The notes: generated from the letters alone by a model not told the origin. Counted from the stretch's first letter, positions 30,891 to 41,829 are shown. The stretch is DNA of 64,000 nt from Paludibacter sp. (GCA_031292575.1 JARLGX010000015.1:1-64000); one strand, 5' to 3'. A program made the numbers and translations.

Positions 30891-32588
30891 TTAGAACCCA
30901 AAACTAAATCCAACTGTAACAGTTGTGTTTTTACCTTGCAGATAAGCGGGAGTAAATAAATCGAGATAGCCTTGTGCGGTTAAACGGTCTTCGCCTATAA
31001 TAGTTGTAGAAGTCAGGTTATATCCCTGAATGTTACTATATGAAACATTTATTATGGCATAAGCATTATTAATTATTTCGTATTGAGCATTAAACCCAAC
31101 TGTATTATTGCTCCAGGTAATATTACCTAAAACAGGTTGGCTGATGATGTTGTCAACTGCTTTACGATTATATTCATATTCGTTTCCGTGTTTTGCACTA
31201 ACATACGACAAACTCAAATCCAATCCTCGCATGGGTTTATAGACCATCGCAAAATAAATTTCCTGCGAATTATCGCCCAGGTAACTTCCAAGATTGTATC
31301 CATTTGAAGCCCATGTTAAAGCGGGTACTGAATGTTTGTAAGTTATGATATTTGTTTGGGTAAATTCTCCAATAAGAGACAGATTGTCAACAGGAAAATT
31401 GCTAAGTTCAGCTCCTATTTTATACGAAATCGGGTTTTTTTGCTTGCTACTTGGTAAAAACCGATCCCAACTAATTTCATCGGCAAAAATAGATGTAAAA
31501 AGATGTAAATGCTTAATATTTCGGGAACTTAAATTCATATAAACCTGAGAATTTTGATTTTCCAAATTCAACCCTTTAGTCAATGTGTGATCGATGGATT
31601 TATAAAATGCAATCGGTATAAAGTATGCCGGTTGAATATTTTCTTCTGCATAAATAATTGAATTACCAATCGATAAATCCAAATTTCGTATTGGAGTAAA
31701 AGTAAACATATTGGCAGCAATAAATTTATTGTTCATCCTGTATTCTTTTTTGCCTGTGTTATCGACATAATATCGTGTAGAATCAATAACATTAGAAACC
31801 AGCCAACCGTGAAAGTAGTCAATTTGAAACCATTTAGCCGGTTTCAAGTGCAAAGTAAGCATTGGAAAAGAAGGTGCTCTGCCTGAAAGAATATTTGAGC
31901 CGTGATAATTATCTCCCCAGATTACATTGTCCTTTACCAACCCAACTGAACCCCAGTTCCAGGCATATTTAATTCCTCCACGCGAATCACTATAATCTCC
32001 GCCGTATGATGCTTCCTTATATTCATAACCCGGATAATCATTCAAATAAGTTGGTCGAGCCAATAATGGGCCATTGTTCGAGATGTCTCTTAAACTGCCA
32101 TAAACACTCAGGTTTTTACCAATCATTGTTTGTAAATCCACACCATACCATCGTTTTATCAACGTTCCGTTAGTATTTTTAGTAATATCCATACCTAATA
32201 TTGGAGTTATTCGGGCACGAAACAAAGTGTCGCGGTAAGTAAAAGCTGGTTGAAGCAACGCAAGTGTATGTTGATCGTTTTTGGATAAATTAAGTTGTGA
32301 GTCAGGAAGTTTATCTTGTTCCAATGCAAATTCATTCAGAAAAAATTTCAATTCCTGTAGCTGGCGTCTGTTTAAATCTTTTTCATGAGTCTGAGCTTCA
32401 AGTAATTTATCAGCAATATACTTTCTTGAATAAGGTTTTACAACTGAATTCAATTCTATTAATCCTTCATTGGCCAATTCGTCCAGATAATCGTAAATTC
32501 GGGTGTACGAAATATGTTCAGGTATATCTTGTGCCGAAACAGCAAATATGGATAGTAATAATATTATTGATAGAATAGCTTTTTTCAT
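30891..32588 (-). CDS. Capsule assembly Wzi-like outer-membrane beta-barrel protein (ORF extends to 32615)
   Basis: Signal MKKAILSIILLLSIFAVSAQ; helical N-domain then barrel with GGIKYAWNWGSVGLVKDNVIWGDNYHG; C-terminal aromatic GFSFGF. Confidence 0.7.
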   Translation of the reverse strand: MKKAILSIILLLSIFAVSAQDIPEHISYTRIYDYLDELANEGLIELNSVVKPYSRKYIADKLLEAQTHEKDLNRRQLQELKFFLNEFALEQDKLPDSQLNLSKNDQHTLALLQPAFTYRDTLFRARITPILGMDITKNTNGTLIKRWYGVDLQTMIGKNLSVYGSLRDISNNGPLLARPTYLNDYPGYEYKEASYGGDYSDSRGGIKYAWNWGSVGLVKDNVIWGDNYHGSNILSGRAPSFPMLTLHLKPAKWFQIDYFHGWLVSNVIDSTRYYVDNTGKKEYRMNNKFIAANMFTFTPIRNLDLSIGNSIIYAEENIQPAYFIPIAFYKSIDHTLTKGLNLENQNSQVYMNLSSRNIKHLHLFTSIFADEISWDRFLPSSKQKNPISYKIGAELSNFPVDNLSLIGEFTQTNIITYKHSVPALTWASNGYNLGSYLGDNSQEIYFAMVYKPMRGLDLSLSYVSAKHGNEYEYNRKAVDNIISQPVLGNITWSNNTVGFNAQYEIINNAYAIINVSYSNIQGYNLTSTTIIGEDRLTAQGYLDLFTPAYLQGKNTTVTVGFSFGF

Positions 32589-32687
32589 AAATACGAATTG
32601 AACTAATTTAAACAAATAAGACGATTTTCAGACTTTAATTCTGAAAAGACAATACAACTTTTCAACTTTAGCTTTACTAATTCTTAA

Positions 32688-34685
32688 CTATTTTACATAC
32701 ATTATGCTCGCAGAGGATGGAGCAACAACAAATGAACTATAGTCTATCACAGAAATTCCGTTTAAATTAATTTCACCATCGTTACACACCAAATTCCACT
32801 CACCTTGAGGAATTTGCACCGAAACCGGCTTTCGATTTCCATTATAAATCACCAAAATATCTTTCCACACTTCTTCATTCACATGATCGGTAAGCATGAA
32901 AGCAACAACATTCGGAGTGTTCATATTGATGAATTTCAAATGTTGCTGAACCATTTCCTGAGTTGGCATACGGAATGCAGCATGTGCTTTACGCAAGGCA
33001 ATTAAACCCTGATAATAATTAAAAATATCTTTGTGGGTGGTTTTTGAATCCCAATTAATTTGATTAATTGAATCGGGCGATTGAAACGTATTATGAATCC
33101 CTTTTTTATTCCGGTACAACTCTTCTCCTGCATAAATAAATGGCACACCTTGCGATGTAAATACAATAGTCTGAGCCAATTTATCGAAACGAACTATTTC
33201 TTCATCCGTTGCATTTGCCGGTTTAGATTCCATTAATTTATCATACAAACACATATCGTCATGGCAAGACACATAGTTTATAATCTGAATCGGATTATTT
33301 ACATACGGAGCTTTTGAATATAGAAGCTTTGAATAATCGATACTGTCATGTTGAGTTGCAGCAACGACGCCAAACTTCACGCTTTCTTCCAAACTATCAG
33401 CCCCAGAAACGAAGCCCGGAATCTGAGAATGCATCCAACTACCTTTAAGTGCATCACGCAAATCGTCACTAAATACGGCAATGTTATCCAGCTGTTTTGC
33501 ATTTTTCTTTACTGCACGCTTTTCTTCAGCAAGTGGTGAAGCAGCAGCTGTCCATCCTTCGCCATACATAAATATAGTTGGGTCAATTTTATCTAATGCA
33601 GCACGAATGGCATTCATCGTTACAATGTCATGAATTCCCATCAAATCGAAACGAAAACCATCAATATGATATTCAGTTGCCCAATAAACCACAGATTCAA
33701 TCATAAATTTACGCATCATGGCACGCTCCGAAGCCGTTTCATTTCCACAACCTGATGCATTTGACCAGGTACTATCGGCATTATGACGATAGAAATAACC
33801 TGGGGCCAACAAATCCAGATGAGACCCCTTCCCTTTTGCTGTATGATTATAAACAACATCCATAATGACCCGAATGCCAGCTTGATGAAGCGATTGAACC
33901 ATTTCTTTAAATTCTTTGATACGTGTTACCGGATTATATGGGTTCGTTGAATAGCTACCTTCGGGAACATTATAATTTTCAGGATCATAACCCCAGTTAT
34001 ACTTATTCTCGTTTAGTTTTGTTTCATCAATAGAAGCAAAATCAAAAACCGGCAACAAATGTACGTGCGTAATTCCTAATTCTTTCAAGTGGTCAATACC
34101 GGTAGATTCGCCTGCAGAATTTTTAGTTCCATGTTCAGTAAAAGCGAGAAATTTGCCTTTATTTTTCATTCCTGAGTTTGGAGAAACAGAAAAATCACGG
34201 ACATGAACTTCGTATAAAACTATGTCTGTAAAGTTTTTTAAAGGAGGGCGAACATCATTTTCCCAACCTGAAGGGTTTGTTTCAGCAAAATCAATGATTG
34301 CAGCCCGTTTCCCATTCACACCAGTAGCTTTTACCCACATTCCCGGTGTTTCTTCAAGCCATTTTTCATTTACTTTAATTTGGAAAGTATAGAATTTACC
34401 CTTTAGGTCTTCTTTTATTTTCAGCAACCAAGTTCCTTTTTCGGAACGATTCATATCAAGTGTTTGGTATGCTCCACCATCATTTCCATTATCATAAAGC
34501 AATAACTTTACTTCCGATGCTGTGGGAGCCCAAACCCGAAAACTCGAAGCTTGTGGTGAATAAGTTAGTTCCAAATCATTTCCGTCATAAACAGGATAAT
34601 CGTCGTAAGTTGCATAATGCGGAGTTGAACTACAAGCGCATAACATTCCAGCCATTAGTAATAAAATTAATTGGGTTTTCTTCAT
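32688..34685 (-). CDS. Type I pullulanase (GH13 with CBM48), lipoprotein
   Basis: Lipobox GMLCACSS; FRVWAPTASEVKLLLYD; YNWGYDPENYNVPEGSYSTNPYNPVTRIKEFKEMV; DGFRFDLMGIHD. Confidence 0.93.
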   Translation of the reverse strand: MKKTQLILLLMAGMLCACSSTPHYATYDDYPVYDGNDLELTYSPQASSFRVWAPTASEVKLLLYDNGNDGGAYQTLDMNRSEKGTWLLKIKEDLKGKFYTFQIKVNEKWLEETPGMWVKATGVNGKRAAIIDFAETNPSGWENDVRPPLKNFTDIVLYEVHVRDFSVSPNSGMKNKGKFLAFTEHGTKNSAGESTGIDHLKELGITHVHLLPVFDFASIDETKLNENKYNWGYDPENYNVPEGSYSTNPYNPVTRIKEFKEMVQSLHQAGIRVIMDVVYNHTAKGKGSHLDLLAPGYFYRHNADSTWSNASGCGNETASERAMMRKFMIESVVYWATEYHIDGFRFDLMGIHDIVTMNAIRAALDKIDPTIFMYGEGWTAAASPLAEEKRAVKKNAKQLDNIAVFSDDLRDALKGSWMHSQIPGFVSGADSLEESVKFGVVAATQHDSIDYSKLLYSKAPYVNNPIQIINYVSCHDDMCLYDKLMESKPANATDEEIVRFDKLAQTIVFTSQGVPFIYAGEELYRNKKGIHNTFQSPDSINQINWDSKTTHKDIFNYYQGLIALRKAHAAFRMPTQEMVQQHLKFINMNTPNVVAFMLTDHVNEEVWKDILVIYNGNRKPVSVQIPQGEWNLVCNDGEINLNGISVIDYSSFVVAPSSASIMYVK

Positions 34686-34751
34686 AATATTTTGAATGAA
34701 ATATGTTTCTCTATTTTTGAGAATAAATACAAGCTTTAAATCTAATCTCTT

Positions 34752-36866
34752 TTAGTTTTTACTTCCTGTCGATTCTTGATTAATCCCATCTCGTTTCAAA
34801 ATGGCATCAATGGTTGGTTCCTGACCACGAAAACGCTTGTATAAAATCATCGGATTTTCAGTTCCGCCTTTTTCAAGTATATTTTTACGAAATGATTCTG
34901 CTGTTTCTTTATCAAAAATTCCATTTTTTGCAAATACTGAAAATGCATCAGCATCAAGCACTTCTGCCCATTTATAACTATAATAACCAGCTGCATATCC
35001 TCCGGCAAAAATATGACTAAAGGTTGTACTCATTCCTGTATTTGAAACTATTGGCAAAATCTGAGTGGAAGCCATCGCCTTGGTTTCATAATTAATTACA
35101 TCTCCATCAAAAGGTTTTTCGATGGTATGCCAGGCCATATCCAAATACCCAAAACTCAATTGGCGCAAACAGAAATATGCGTTATTAAAATTTTCTGAAT
35201 CTTTTATTTTTTGAATCAAATCAGCAGGAATTTTTTCTCCGGTCTGATAATGTTTGGCAAAGCCATCTAAAAATTCTTTCTCCGAAGCCCAGTTTTCCAT
35301 TATTTGCGACGGGAGCTCCACAAAATCACGGTAAACGTTGGTGCCTGAAAGAGATTGGTAAGTACATTTGGTAAGCATTCCATGAAGCGAATGACCAAAT
35401 TCATGCAGAAATGTTTTTACTTCATCAAATGTCAACAAAGCCGGCTTTGAATCAGTAGGACGTGTAAAGTTCATAACCAGAGTAATTTGCGGACGACTAT
35501 CAGTTTTACCATCCATCCATTGAGCCTTAAAATCATTCATCCACGCACCTGCACGCTTACCATCGCGCGGATGAAAATCTGTATAAAGAACTGCTATGAA
35601 CTTTCCATTTTCATCAGTCACATCATAGGCATCAACCTCTTTATTATAAACCTGAATTTTTGAGTTTTTTATAAACTGTATTCCATATAATCGTGTTGCC
35701 AAACCAAAAACTCCTTTTTTTACACTTTCCAGTTCAAAATAAGGTTTCAGCATTTCATCATTTACCAAAAATTTTTCATCTTTCAATTTTTCGGAATAGT
35801 ATGACCAATCCCAGGGTTGAATTTTAAAATAAGCACCATTTCTATTGGCATATTCCTGTACTTCAGCGTATTCTTTTTCGGCCGTTGGTTTATAAGCCGT
35901 CAGAAGTTTATCGAGTAAATTATATACATTTTCTTTGTTTTCTGCCATTCGATCTATCAACTCGTAATCAGCAAAAGACTTATAACCAAGTAAATTGGCA
36001 ATCATTAATCGGGTATTAACTATTTTTTTTACATTCTCACGGTTGTCAAATTCGCCACCAGACATACATTTGCTTGAATAAGCCATGTATAATTCGCGTC
36101 GTAAATCGCGATTATCAGCATATTTCATTACCGGAACATAACAAGTAGTTTTTAGATTAAGCAACCAACCTTCTTGTCCGGCATTCTTAGCATTCGCAGC
36201 CAACATGTCAAGTAAATCTGAGGGCAATCCACTAAGTGAATCCTTCTTAGTTATCAACAACTTATATTGATTTGTTTCTCTCAGTACATTTTGTCCGTAT
36301 TGAAGCGTCAAAAGACTTAAATTCTTTGATAATTCTCGGTAAATGACTTTGTCTGGTTCTGAAAGGTTAGCTCCATTATTGGCAAATCCTTCATAGGTTT
36401 GTTTCAAAAGTATTTGTTGTTCGGGCGTAAGTTTCAGCTTATCTTTTTGTAAATAAACTGCTTTAACACGTGCAAAAAGCTTTTCATTCAATCGGATTGA
36501 ATTTGCATGTTCAGTTTCGAGTGGTGAGATTTTTTCTGCAAGAGCTTGTAAATCATCTGTAGTTTCGGAACCCAGCAGATTATAGAAAGGTGAACTTACT
36601 TTTGTTAGCAACGAACCTGATTTTTCAAGTGCAACTATTGTATTTTCAAAAGTCGGTGACTCAGAATTATTAATTATAGTAGCAATTTCAACCATATGCT
36701 GTTTCATTGCCTCCTCAAAAGCAGGGAAATAATTTTCTGTTTTAATTTCATTAAAGGGAATTGTTTGATGTGGAGTTTTGTAAGTTTCCAACAACGGATT
36801 TCCTCCTAGAACGGTTGCTGCAAGTAAGATTGTTGACATTAGTAATGTAATTTTTTTAATTCCCAT
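34752..36866 (-). CDS. M3-family peptidyl-dipeptidase (Dcp-like)
   Basis: FLHEFGHSLHGMLTKCTYQSLSGTNVYRDFVELPSQIMENW. Confidence 0.94.
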   Translation of the reverse strand: MGIKKITLLMSTILLAATVLGGNPLLETYKTPHQTIPFNEIKTENYFPAFEEAMKQHMVEIATIINNSESPTFENTIVALEKSGSLLTKVSSPFYNLLGSETTDDLQALAEKISPLETEHANSIRLNEKLFARVKAVYLQKDKLKLTPEQQILLKQTYEGFANNGANLSEPDKVIYRELSKNLSLLTLQYGQNVLRETNQYKLLITKKDSLSGLPSDLLDMLAANAKNAGQEGWLLNLKTTCYVPVMKYADNRDLRRELYMAYSSKCMSGGEFDNRENVKKIVNTRLMIANLLGYKSFADYELIDRMAENKENVYNLLDKLLTAYKPTAEKEYAEVQEYANRNGAYFKIQPWDWSYYSEKLKDEKFLVNDEMLKPYFELESVKKGVFGLATRLYGIQFIKNSKIQVYNKEVDAYDVTDENGKFIAVLYTDFHPRDGKRAGAWMNDFKAQWMDGKTDSRPQITLVMNFTRPTDSKPALLTFDEVKTFLHEFGHSLHGMLTKCTYQSLSGTNVYRDFVELPSQIMENWASEKEFLDGFAKHYQTGEKIPADLIQKIKDSENFNNAYFCLRQLSFGYLDMAWHTIEKPFDGDVINYETKAMASTQILPIVSNTGMSTTFSHIFAGGYAAGYYSYKWAEVLDADAFSVFAKNGIFDKETAESFRKNILEKGGTENPMILYKRFRGQEPTIDAILKRDGINQESTGSKN

Positions 36867-37017
36867 TTTAAAGAATAATGAAAAACGTTGTAAAAATATT
36901 TTTCAAAATTACTTATAATAATTCAATTTTACAAACCGTGAATTCTTTAATTCTGAAAGGGAAAAAAGAAGTATAAATGAATCTGGTAACTTGGAAATTG
37001 TTTGATACGTATATAAA

Positions 37018-37051
37018 AAACACACTACTGAAATCTTCCAGTAGTGTGTTT
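37018..37051. terminator. Terminator downstream of mgsA
   Basis: AAACACACTACTG-N-CAGTAGTGTGTTT. Confidence 0.85.
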
Positions 37052-37067
37052 CATTTATATCTTTTAT

Positions 37068-37535
37068 TTATCGATTAAACTTAACATATTTAGGTTCAGT
37101 AGGCACATAATCTTCACTGTCCCAAAGCGTACTTGTAATCATTAAATCAGCACTATAGCGATTACAAGCAATAGGAACATTGTGTACACGACATTGTCGC
37201 AAAAGCATTTGAATGTCTGCTTCATGAGGCTGCGCATTTAAATCATCTATTAAAAAAACTGCCAGATTAATTTGTTTGCGAACTACCAAAGCTGCAATTT
37301 CAGCATCTCCGCCTAAAGGTCCGGAATTCATACAGGTAATTTCTACATCCACTCCTTTTTCATTCATTGCTTTTTGAATCAGGCTACCCGTGGTTCCTGT
37401 ACAAATTAATTTATGTTTGGATAACATGTCGGCATTAAAAACTGCCCATTCAACCATATCGGCTTTACGTCTATCATGAGCAACCAGTGCAATTGTCAAT
37501 TGTTTGTTCATACGTTCATTATTTTCATTATTCAT
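37068..37535 (-). CDS. mgsA: Methylglyoxal synthase (start may be the internal Met at 37511)
   Basis: LTIALVAHDRRKADMVEWAVFN; CTGTTGSLIQKA; MNSGPLGGDAEIAALVV. Confidence 0.96.
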   Translation of the reverse strand: MNNENNERMNKQLTIALVAHDRRKADMVEWAVFNADMLSKHKLICTGTTGSLIQKAMNEKGVDVEITCMNSGPLGGDAEIAALVVRKQINLAVFLIDDLNAQPHEADIQMLLRQCRVHNVPIACNRYSADLMITSTLWDSEDYVPTEPKYVKFNR

Positions 37536-37631
37536 TCTACAAAGTTAATGCATTTTACTATTTAAACAATGCCTATTTGTAAAAGTTCTTGAAAAATGAA
37601 AAGCATAATGCTTTATTTGTGAATTTCTTTA

Positions 37632-37639
37632 TACTTTTG
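37632..37639 (+). promoter_or_regulatory. -7 element TACTTTTG upstream of the GHL10 gene
   Basis: TAnnTTTG 21 bp upstream of ATG. Confidence 0.45.
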
Positions 37640-37659
37640 CATTCACACAATACAAACAT

Positions 37660-39183
37660 ATGAATAAAAAGTTAGTCTTTCTTCTTTCTTTTCTATTACT
37701 AATTTCGAGCCTTAAAGCACAGCATCTTAAACGCGAAATGCGTGCTGTGTGGATTGCCACAGTTGCAAATATTGATTGGCCAAGTCAAAAAAATTTGAGT
37801 TCAAAGGCTCAACGGGACGAAATGCGACACTTGTTGGATCAATTTGCGAAAAACAATATAAATGCAATTGTTGTACAAATTCGCCCTACTGCAGATGCAT
37901 TTTATCCATCATCATTAGAACCCTGGTCAAATTGGCTTACCGGCAAACAAGGTGTCAGACCAAATCCATATTACGATCCTTTGCAATTTATCATCGACGA
38001 AGCTCACAAACGCTGCATTGAAGTTCATGTGTGGTTAAATCCTTATCGGGTAACTAATTCCGAAAGCTCAAGTATATTATGCAAAGACAATTTTTATTTC
38101 AAAAACAAAGATTTATTTGTCCATTACGGAGGTAAAATTTATTTCGATCCTGGAAGAGATGAAACCAGGGAATTTTTAAATAAGGTTGTGGAAGATGTGG
38201 TAGAACGATATGATATTGATGCAATTCATTTTGATGATTATTTTTATCCGTATAAAGTTGGAAATGAGGAATTTCCTGACAATGAAACTTTTCGTAAATT
38301 TCCACGTGGTTTTGCCCCAAATCAAAAAGACGATTGGCGGCGTAATAATGTGAATATGGTTATCGCCGAACTTCAGCACACAATTAAAAGCATTAAACCC
38401 TGGGTTGAATTTGGAATTTCGCCGTTTGGTGTTTGGAGAAATAACAACATTGATTCAACGGGTTCAGCAACTCGTGCAGGCGTTCAAAACTATGATGATT
38501 TATATGCTGATATCTTGAAATGGCTAAAAGATGGAAACATCGATTATGTGGCTCCTCAACTATATTGGGAAATAGGAAAGAAAGTAGCAGATTATGAGGT
38601 ACTTGCTAAATGGTGGAGCGAAAACTCTTTTGGTAAAAATTTATATATAGGGTTATTCAATTCTCAATTAGGTTCACCCGAAGCAAATCAGGCTTGGAGA
38701 AAAGGAAACGAATTAGTTCGTCAATTAAATGTGAATAAACGCTTTCCGCAAATTGATGGGGTTATTTATTACAGTGCCAAAGCTTTTGTAAAAAATAAAT
38801 TGGGCCTCAATGACAGCCTCCGGAATAATTTTTATAAATATCCTGCCATTTGCCCGATCAATCGTAACATACAAGGTGAAGCATCTGCTCAACCACAAAA
38901 TATTAAGATTCTTCGCGATGGAAAAGATGCCTATCTGATGTGGGATGAAGTTGATGAAGAAGGCGGTTGTCAAACAGCCTATTACATCGTATATGCTTTC
39001 AAAGGAAAAAAAGTTGGTGACATGAATAACCCAGAGAACATACTTATACGCACGACTGAGAATTGCTTGGATTTACGTGAGTTAGATCAAAAATTCAGAG
39101 GAAACTATACCTTCGTTGTAACTGCTATTAATAGATATAAATACGAAAGTGTACCTACACAGGGAGTTACAAGAAGACTTTAA
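37660..39183 (+). CDS. Glycosyl hydrolase-like 10 (GHL10/DUF187) secreted protein
   Basis: KREMRAVWIATVANIDWPSQKNLS...QRDEMRHLLDQFAKNNINAIVVQIRPTADAFYPS; DAIHFDDYFYPY. Confidence 0.92.
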   Translation: MNKKLVFLLSFLLLISSLKAQHLKREMRAVWIATVANIDWPSQKNLSSKAQRDEMRHLLDQFAKNNINAIVVQIRPTADAFYPSSLEPWSNWLTGKQGVRPNPYYDPLQFIIDEAHKRCIEVHVWLNPYRVTNSESSSILCKDNFYFKNKDLFVHYGGKIYFDPGRDETREFLNKVVEDVVERYDIDAIHFDDYFYPYKVGNEEFPDNETFRKFPRGFAPNQKDDWRRNNVNMVIAELQHTIKSIKPWVEFGISPFGVWRNNNIDSTGSATRAGVQNYDDLYADILKWLKDGNIDYVAPQLYWEIGKKVADYEVLAKWWSENSFGKNLYIGLFNSQLGSPEANQAWRKGNELVRQLNVNKRFPQIDGVIYYSAKAFVKNKLGLNDSLRNNFYKYPAICPINRNIQGEASAQPQNIKILRDGKDAYLMWDEVDEEGGCQTAYYIVYAFKGKKVGDMNNPENILIRTTENCLDLRELDQKFRGNYTFVVTAINRYKYESVPTQGVTRRL

Positions 39184-39210
39184 AAAATATTAAACTTTTA
39201 AATTCAACGA

Positions 39211-39296
39211 TTAATCTTCAACCAACTCAGCCTTAAAAAGATTTTTTTTCATTTGTACTTTTTCAGCTTCAAGACGTGCAGCTTTGGCAATAGAAA
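39211..39296 (-). pseudogene. Detached duplicate of the pyrF 3' end
   Basis: Reverse translation ...[27 protein letters not shown] versus the intact pyrF C-terminus ...[28 protein letters not shown]. Confidence 0.85.
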
Positions 39297-39373
39297 ATTG
39301 ATATTATTCGGTGCAAAATATGAGTATTCCGGATAGAGAGTACGCTAAACTAACAAATATCTGATTAAAATAA

Positions 39374-39814
39374 ATGACGGTAACTATCAGAAAGATTGAT
39401 GAGCATGATTTCCATGTATTGATTACTCTTTTCAATGAATTTGCACTCTTCGAAAAGCTTCCCGAAAAGATGACTAACTCTGTGGAGCAAATGCTGATTG
39501 AGAAAGAATACCTGACAGGTTTTGTGGCTGTAAATACAGAGGATGAAATACTGGGTTATGTAACTTATTTCTTTGGTTATTATACATGGATTGGCAAATC
39601 GTTGTACATGGATGACCTGTATGTTCGTCCGGATTTCAGGGGTGTTGGTGTAGGAACACAGCTGATAAATGAGGTGATAGCTTTTGCCAAAGCCAAAAAC
39701 TGCAAGAAGCTCCGTTGGCAGGTTTCCGAATGGAACAAACCTGCTATTGACTTCTATAAAAGCCTTGGTGCAAATGTCGATGCAGTGGAATCAAATTGTG
39801 ATTTGGTGTTTTAA
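39374..39814 (+). CDS. GNAT-family N-acetyltransferase
   Basis: LYMDDLYVRPDFRGVGVGTQLINEVIAFAKAKNCKKLRWQVSEWNKPAIDFYKSLGA. Confidence 0.93.
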   Translation: MTVTIRKIDEHDFHVLITLFNEFALFEKLPEKMTNSVEQMLIEKEYLTGFVAVNTEDEILGYVTYFFGYYTWIGKSLYMDDLYVRPDFRGVGVGTQLINEVIAFAKAKNCKKLRWQVSEWNKPAIDFYKSLGANVDAVESNCDLVF

Positions 39815-39826
39815 AATAGAAAGATT

Positions 39827-40618
39827 ATGAAAACAATTTATCAGGTAGATGCTTTCACAGAAGCACCTTTCAAAGGTAATCCGGCAGGTGTAATGCTTGT
39901 TGACGAGCATTTCCCTGCTGAAAAGATGCAACAACTGGCCATGGAAATGAATCTTTCCGAATCGGCTTTTATCATACCCAATGGAAATGAATTTCGCATA
40001 CGTTACTTTACACCCAATCGTGAAGTTCCGCTTTGTGGACATGCCACGCTGGCCAGTGCGCACATTATCTACGAACTGGGATTGAAAATAGCGGATGAAC
40101 CGATAGTTTTCAATGCCGAAGGAGGTGTTTTGACAATTACCAAACAAGACGATTGGATAGCCATGAATTTCCCTGCTTATCCATTGACAAAAATCGATAT
40201 TCCTTCCGATTTTAAAGCGACTGTTGGTTTTGAACCGATAGAGATGTATTCGAGTATTTATGATTGGGTTATTGCTGTTGCAGCTTTGGAAGCAGAGGTT
40301 TTACATGCCAAGCCTGACTTTGAGCGACTGAAAACCAGCGGACTTGGACATTTGATGATTACAGCCAAAAGTGAGCAACCCGACCGTGATTTTGTATTGC
40401 GGGTTTTTGCACCGCTGGCGGGTATCAACGAAGACCCTGTAACCGGTTCTGCTCATTGCGCACTCACGCCTTTGTGGCATCAAAAAACAGAAAAGACGGA
40501 ATTCAATTCGTACCAACTATCCCAACGAACCGGCCGATTGAAAGTGAAACTACTCAACGATCGCGTAGAAATAAAAGGACAGGCAATCACTGTTTTTCAG
40601 GCAGAATTGAAAGTGTAG
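39827..40618 (+). CDS. PhzF-family isomerase
   Basis: YQVDAFTEAPFKGNPAGVMLVDE; SESAFIIP; FTPNREVPLCGHATLASAH; DPVTGSAHCALTPLW. Confidence 0.95.
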   Translation: MKTIYQVDAFTEAPFKGNPAGVMLVDEHFPAEKMQQLAMEMNLSESAFIIPNGNEFRIRYFTPNREVPLCGHATLASAHIIYELGLKIADEPIVFNAEGGVLTITKQDDWIAMNFPAYPLTKIDIPSDFKATVGFEPIEMYSSIYDWVIAVAALEAEVLHAKPDFERLKTSGLGHLMITAKSEQPDRDFVLRVFAPLAGINEDPVTGSAHCALTPLWHQKTEKTEFNSYQLSQRTGRLKVKLLNDRVEIKGQAITVFQAELKV

Positions 40619-40645
40619 ATAACCGAAAATTCATGTTTTTGCTTC

Positions 40646-40697
40646 GCTACTTCCAAGTTGCGATTATCAAAAACAAAGAACGCGACTTGGAAGTCGC
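40646..40697. repeat. REP-like imperfect inverted repeat
   Basis: GCTACTTCCAAGTTGCG ... CGCGACTTGGAAGTCGC (about 15/17 complementary). Confidence 0.7.
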
Positions 40698-40841
40698 GAG
40701 ACCCATTTCGAACTGCAAGTTCTGAAAAGATATTTCAGGACATTTTTGTTTATTTATTGGACAAATTCTCTTTTTTCCCAGTTCATATTTGATACGTGTA
40801 GGTTTTACATTAATTTTGCAGGCATATCAAAATTAAAACCC

Positions 40842-41822
40842 ATGAAAAAACCTATTGCATTTCTTTTCTTCGTTTTTATTGTCAGTCAACTTTTCGCTCA
40901 GGAAGTTACGCGCGACACTACCTTTCAATCCACAGGCAATCCGGTAATCCGGTATAAGTACACAGCCGATCCAGCTGCCATGGTGTATAAAAACAAGTTC
41001 TACCTTTATACTGGTCACGATGTTTGTCCTCCCAATCAGGAGCGTTATGTGATGAACGACTGGTGCGTGTTTTCATCCGATGATATGAAAACCTGGACGG
41101 AACATCCAACGCCACTTCATACGTCGGATTTTGCCTGGGCCAAAGGTGATGCCTGGGCTTCGCAAGTGATAGAACGAAATGGTAAATTTTATTGGTATGT
41201 GGCCGTGGAGCATGGAACTATACATGGTAAAGCCATAGGCGTGGCTGTTTCGGATAGTCCTACCGGTCCATTCAAAGATGCGAAAGGATCCGCCATTATT
41301 ACCAATGATTTAACAACTAAATACACTAAAATCAGCTGGGACGACATTGACCCTACCGTGATAATTGATGACAATCAGCAAGCCTATTTGATATGGGGAA
41401 ACACGCAATGTTATTACGTGAAACTAAAAGAGAACATGATTGATACCATTGGACCTATCGTGGCTGTACAAAACCTGCCCCGATATACCGAAGCTCCCTG
41501 GATTCATAAAAACAAAGGCTGGTATTACTTGTCGTATGCTTCCGAATTTCCTGAGAAAATAGTGTACGCCATGAGTCGCAAAGTTACCGGTCCGTGGGAG
41601 TACAAGGGTATCTTAAATGAACTTGCCGGTAACTGCAACACCAATCATCAAGCCATTCTGGAATTTAAGGGCAACTGGTATTTTGTATATCACAATGGAG
41701 GAGCCAATGCCGGCGGCAGCAGTTTCCACCGCTCAGTATGTATAGACAGGCTTTATTATAATCCGGATGGCACTATGAAACGTGTACAAATGACTACAGA
41801 AGGAGTAAGCGGGAATAAATAA
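40842..41822 (+). CDS. Glycoside hydrolase family 43 protein (ORF track start 40746; likely start 40842)
   Basis: ADPAAMVYKNKFYLYTGHDVCPPNQERYVMNDWCVFSSDDMKTWTEHP; DDIDPTVIIDDNQQAYLIWGN; TEAPWIHKNKGWYYLSYAS. Confidence 0.93.
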   Translation: MKKPIAFLFFVFIVSQLFAQEVTRDTTFQSTGNPVIRYKYTADPAAMVYKNKFYLYTGHDVCPPNQERYVMNDWCVFSSDDMKTWTEHPTPLHTSDFAWAKGDAWASQVIERNGKFYWYVAVEHGTIHGKAIGVAVSDSPTGPFKDAKGSAIITNDLTTKYTKISWDDIDPTVIIDDNQQAYLIWGNTQCYYVKLKENMIDTIGPIVAVQNLPRYTEAPWIHKNKGWYYLSYASEFPEKIVYAMSRKVTGPWEYKGILNELAGNCNTNHQAILEFKGNWYFVYHNGGANAGGSSFHRSVCIDRLYYNPDGTMKRVQMTTEGVSGNK

Positions 41823-41829
41823 ACTTAGT

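Noticed and set aside
39241-39374. Possible small RNA gene in the GHL10-GNAT spacer
   Set aside because: Most of the spacer is explained by the pyrF-tail remnant; no promoter/terminator pair evident.
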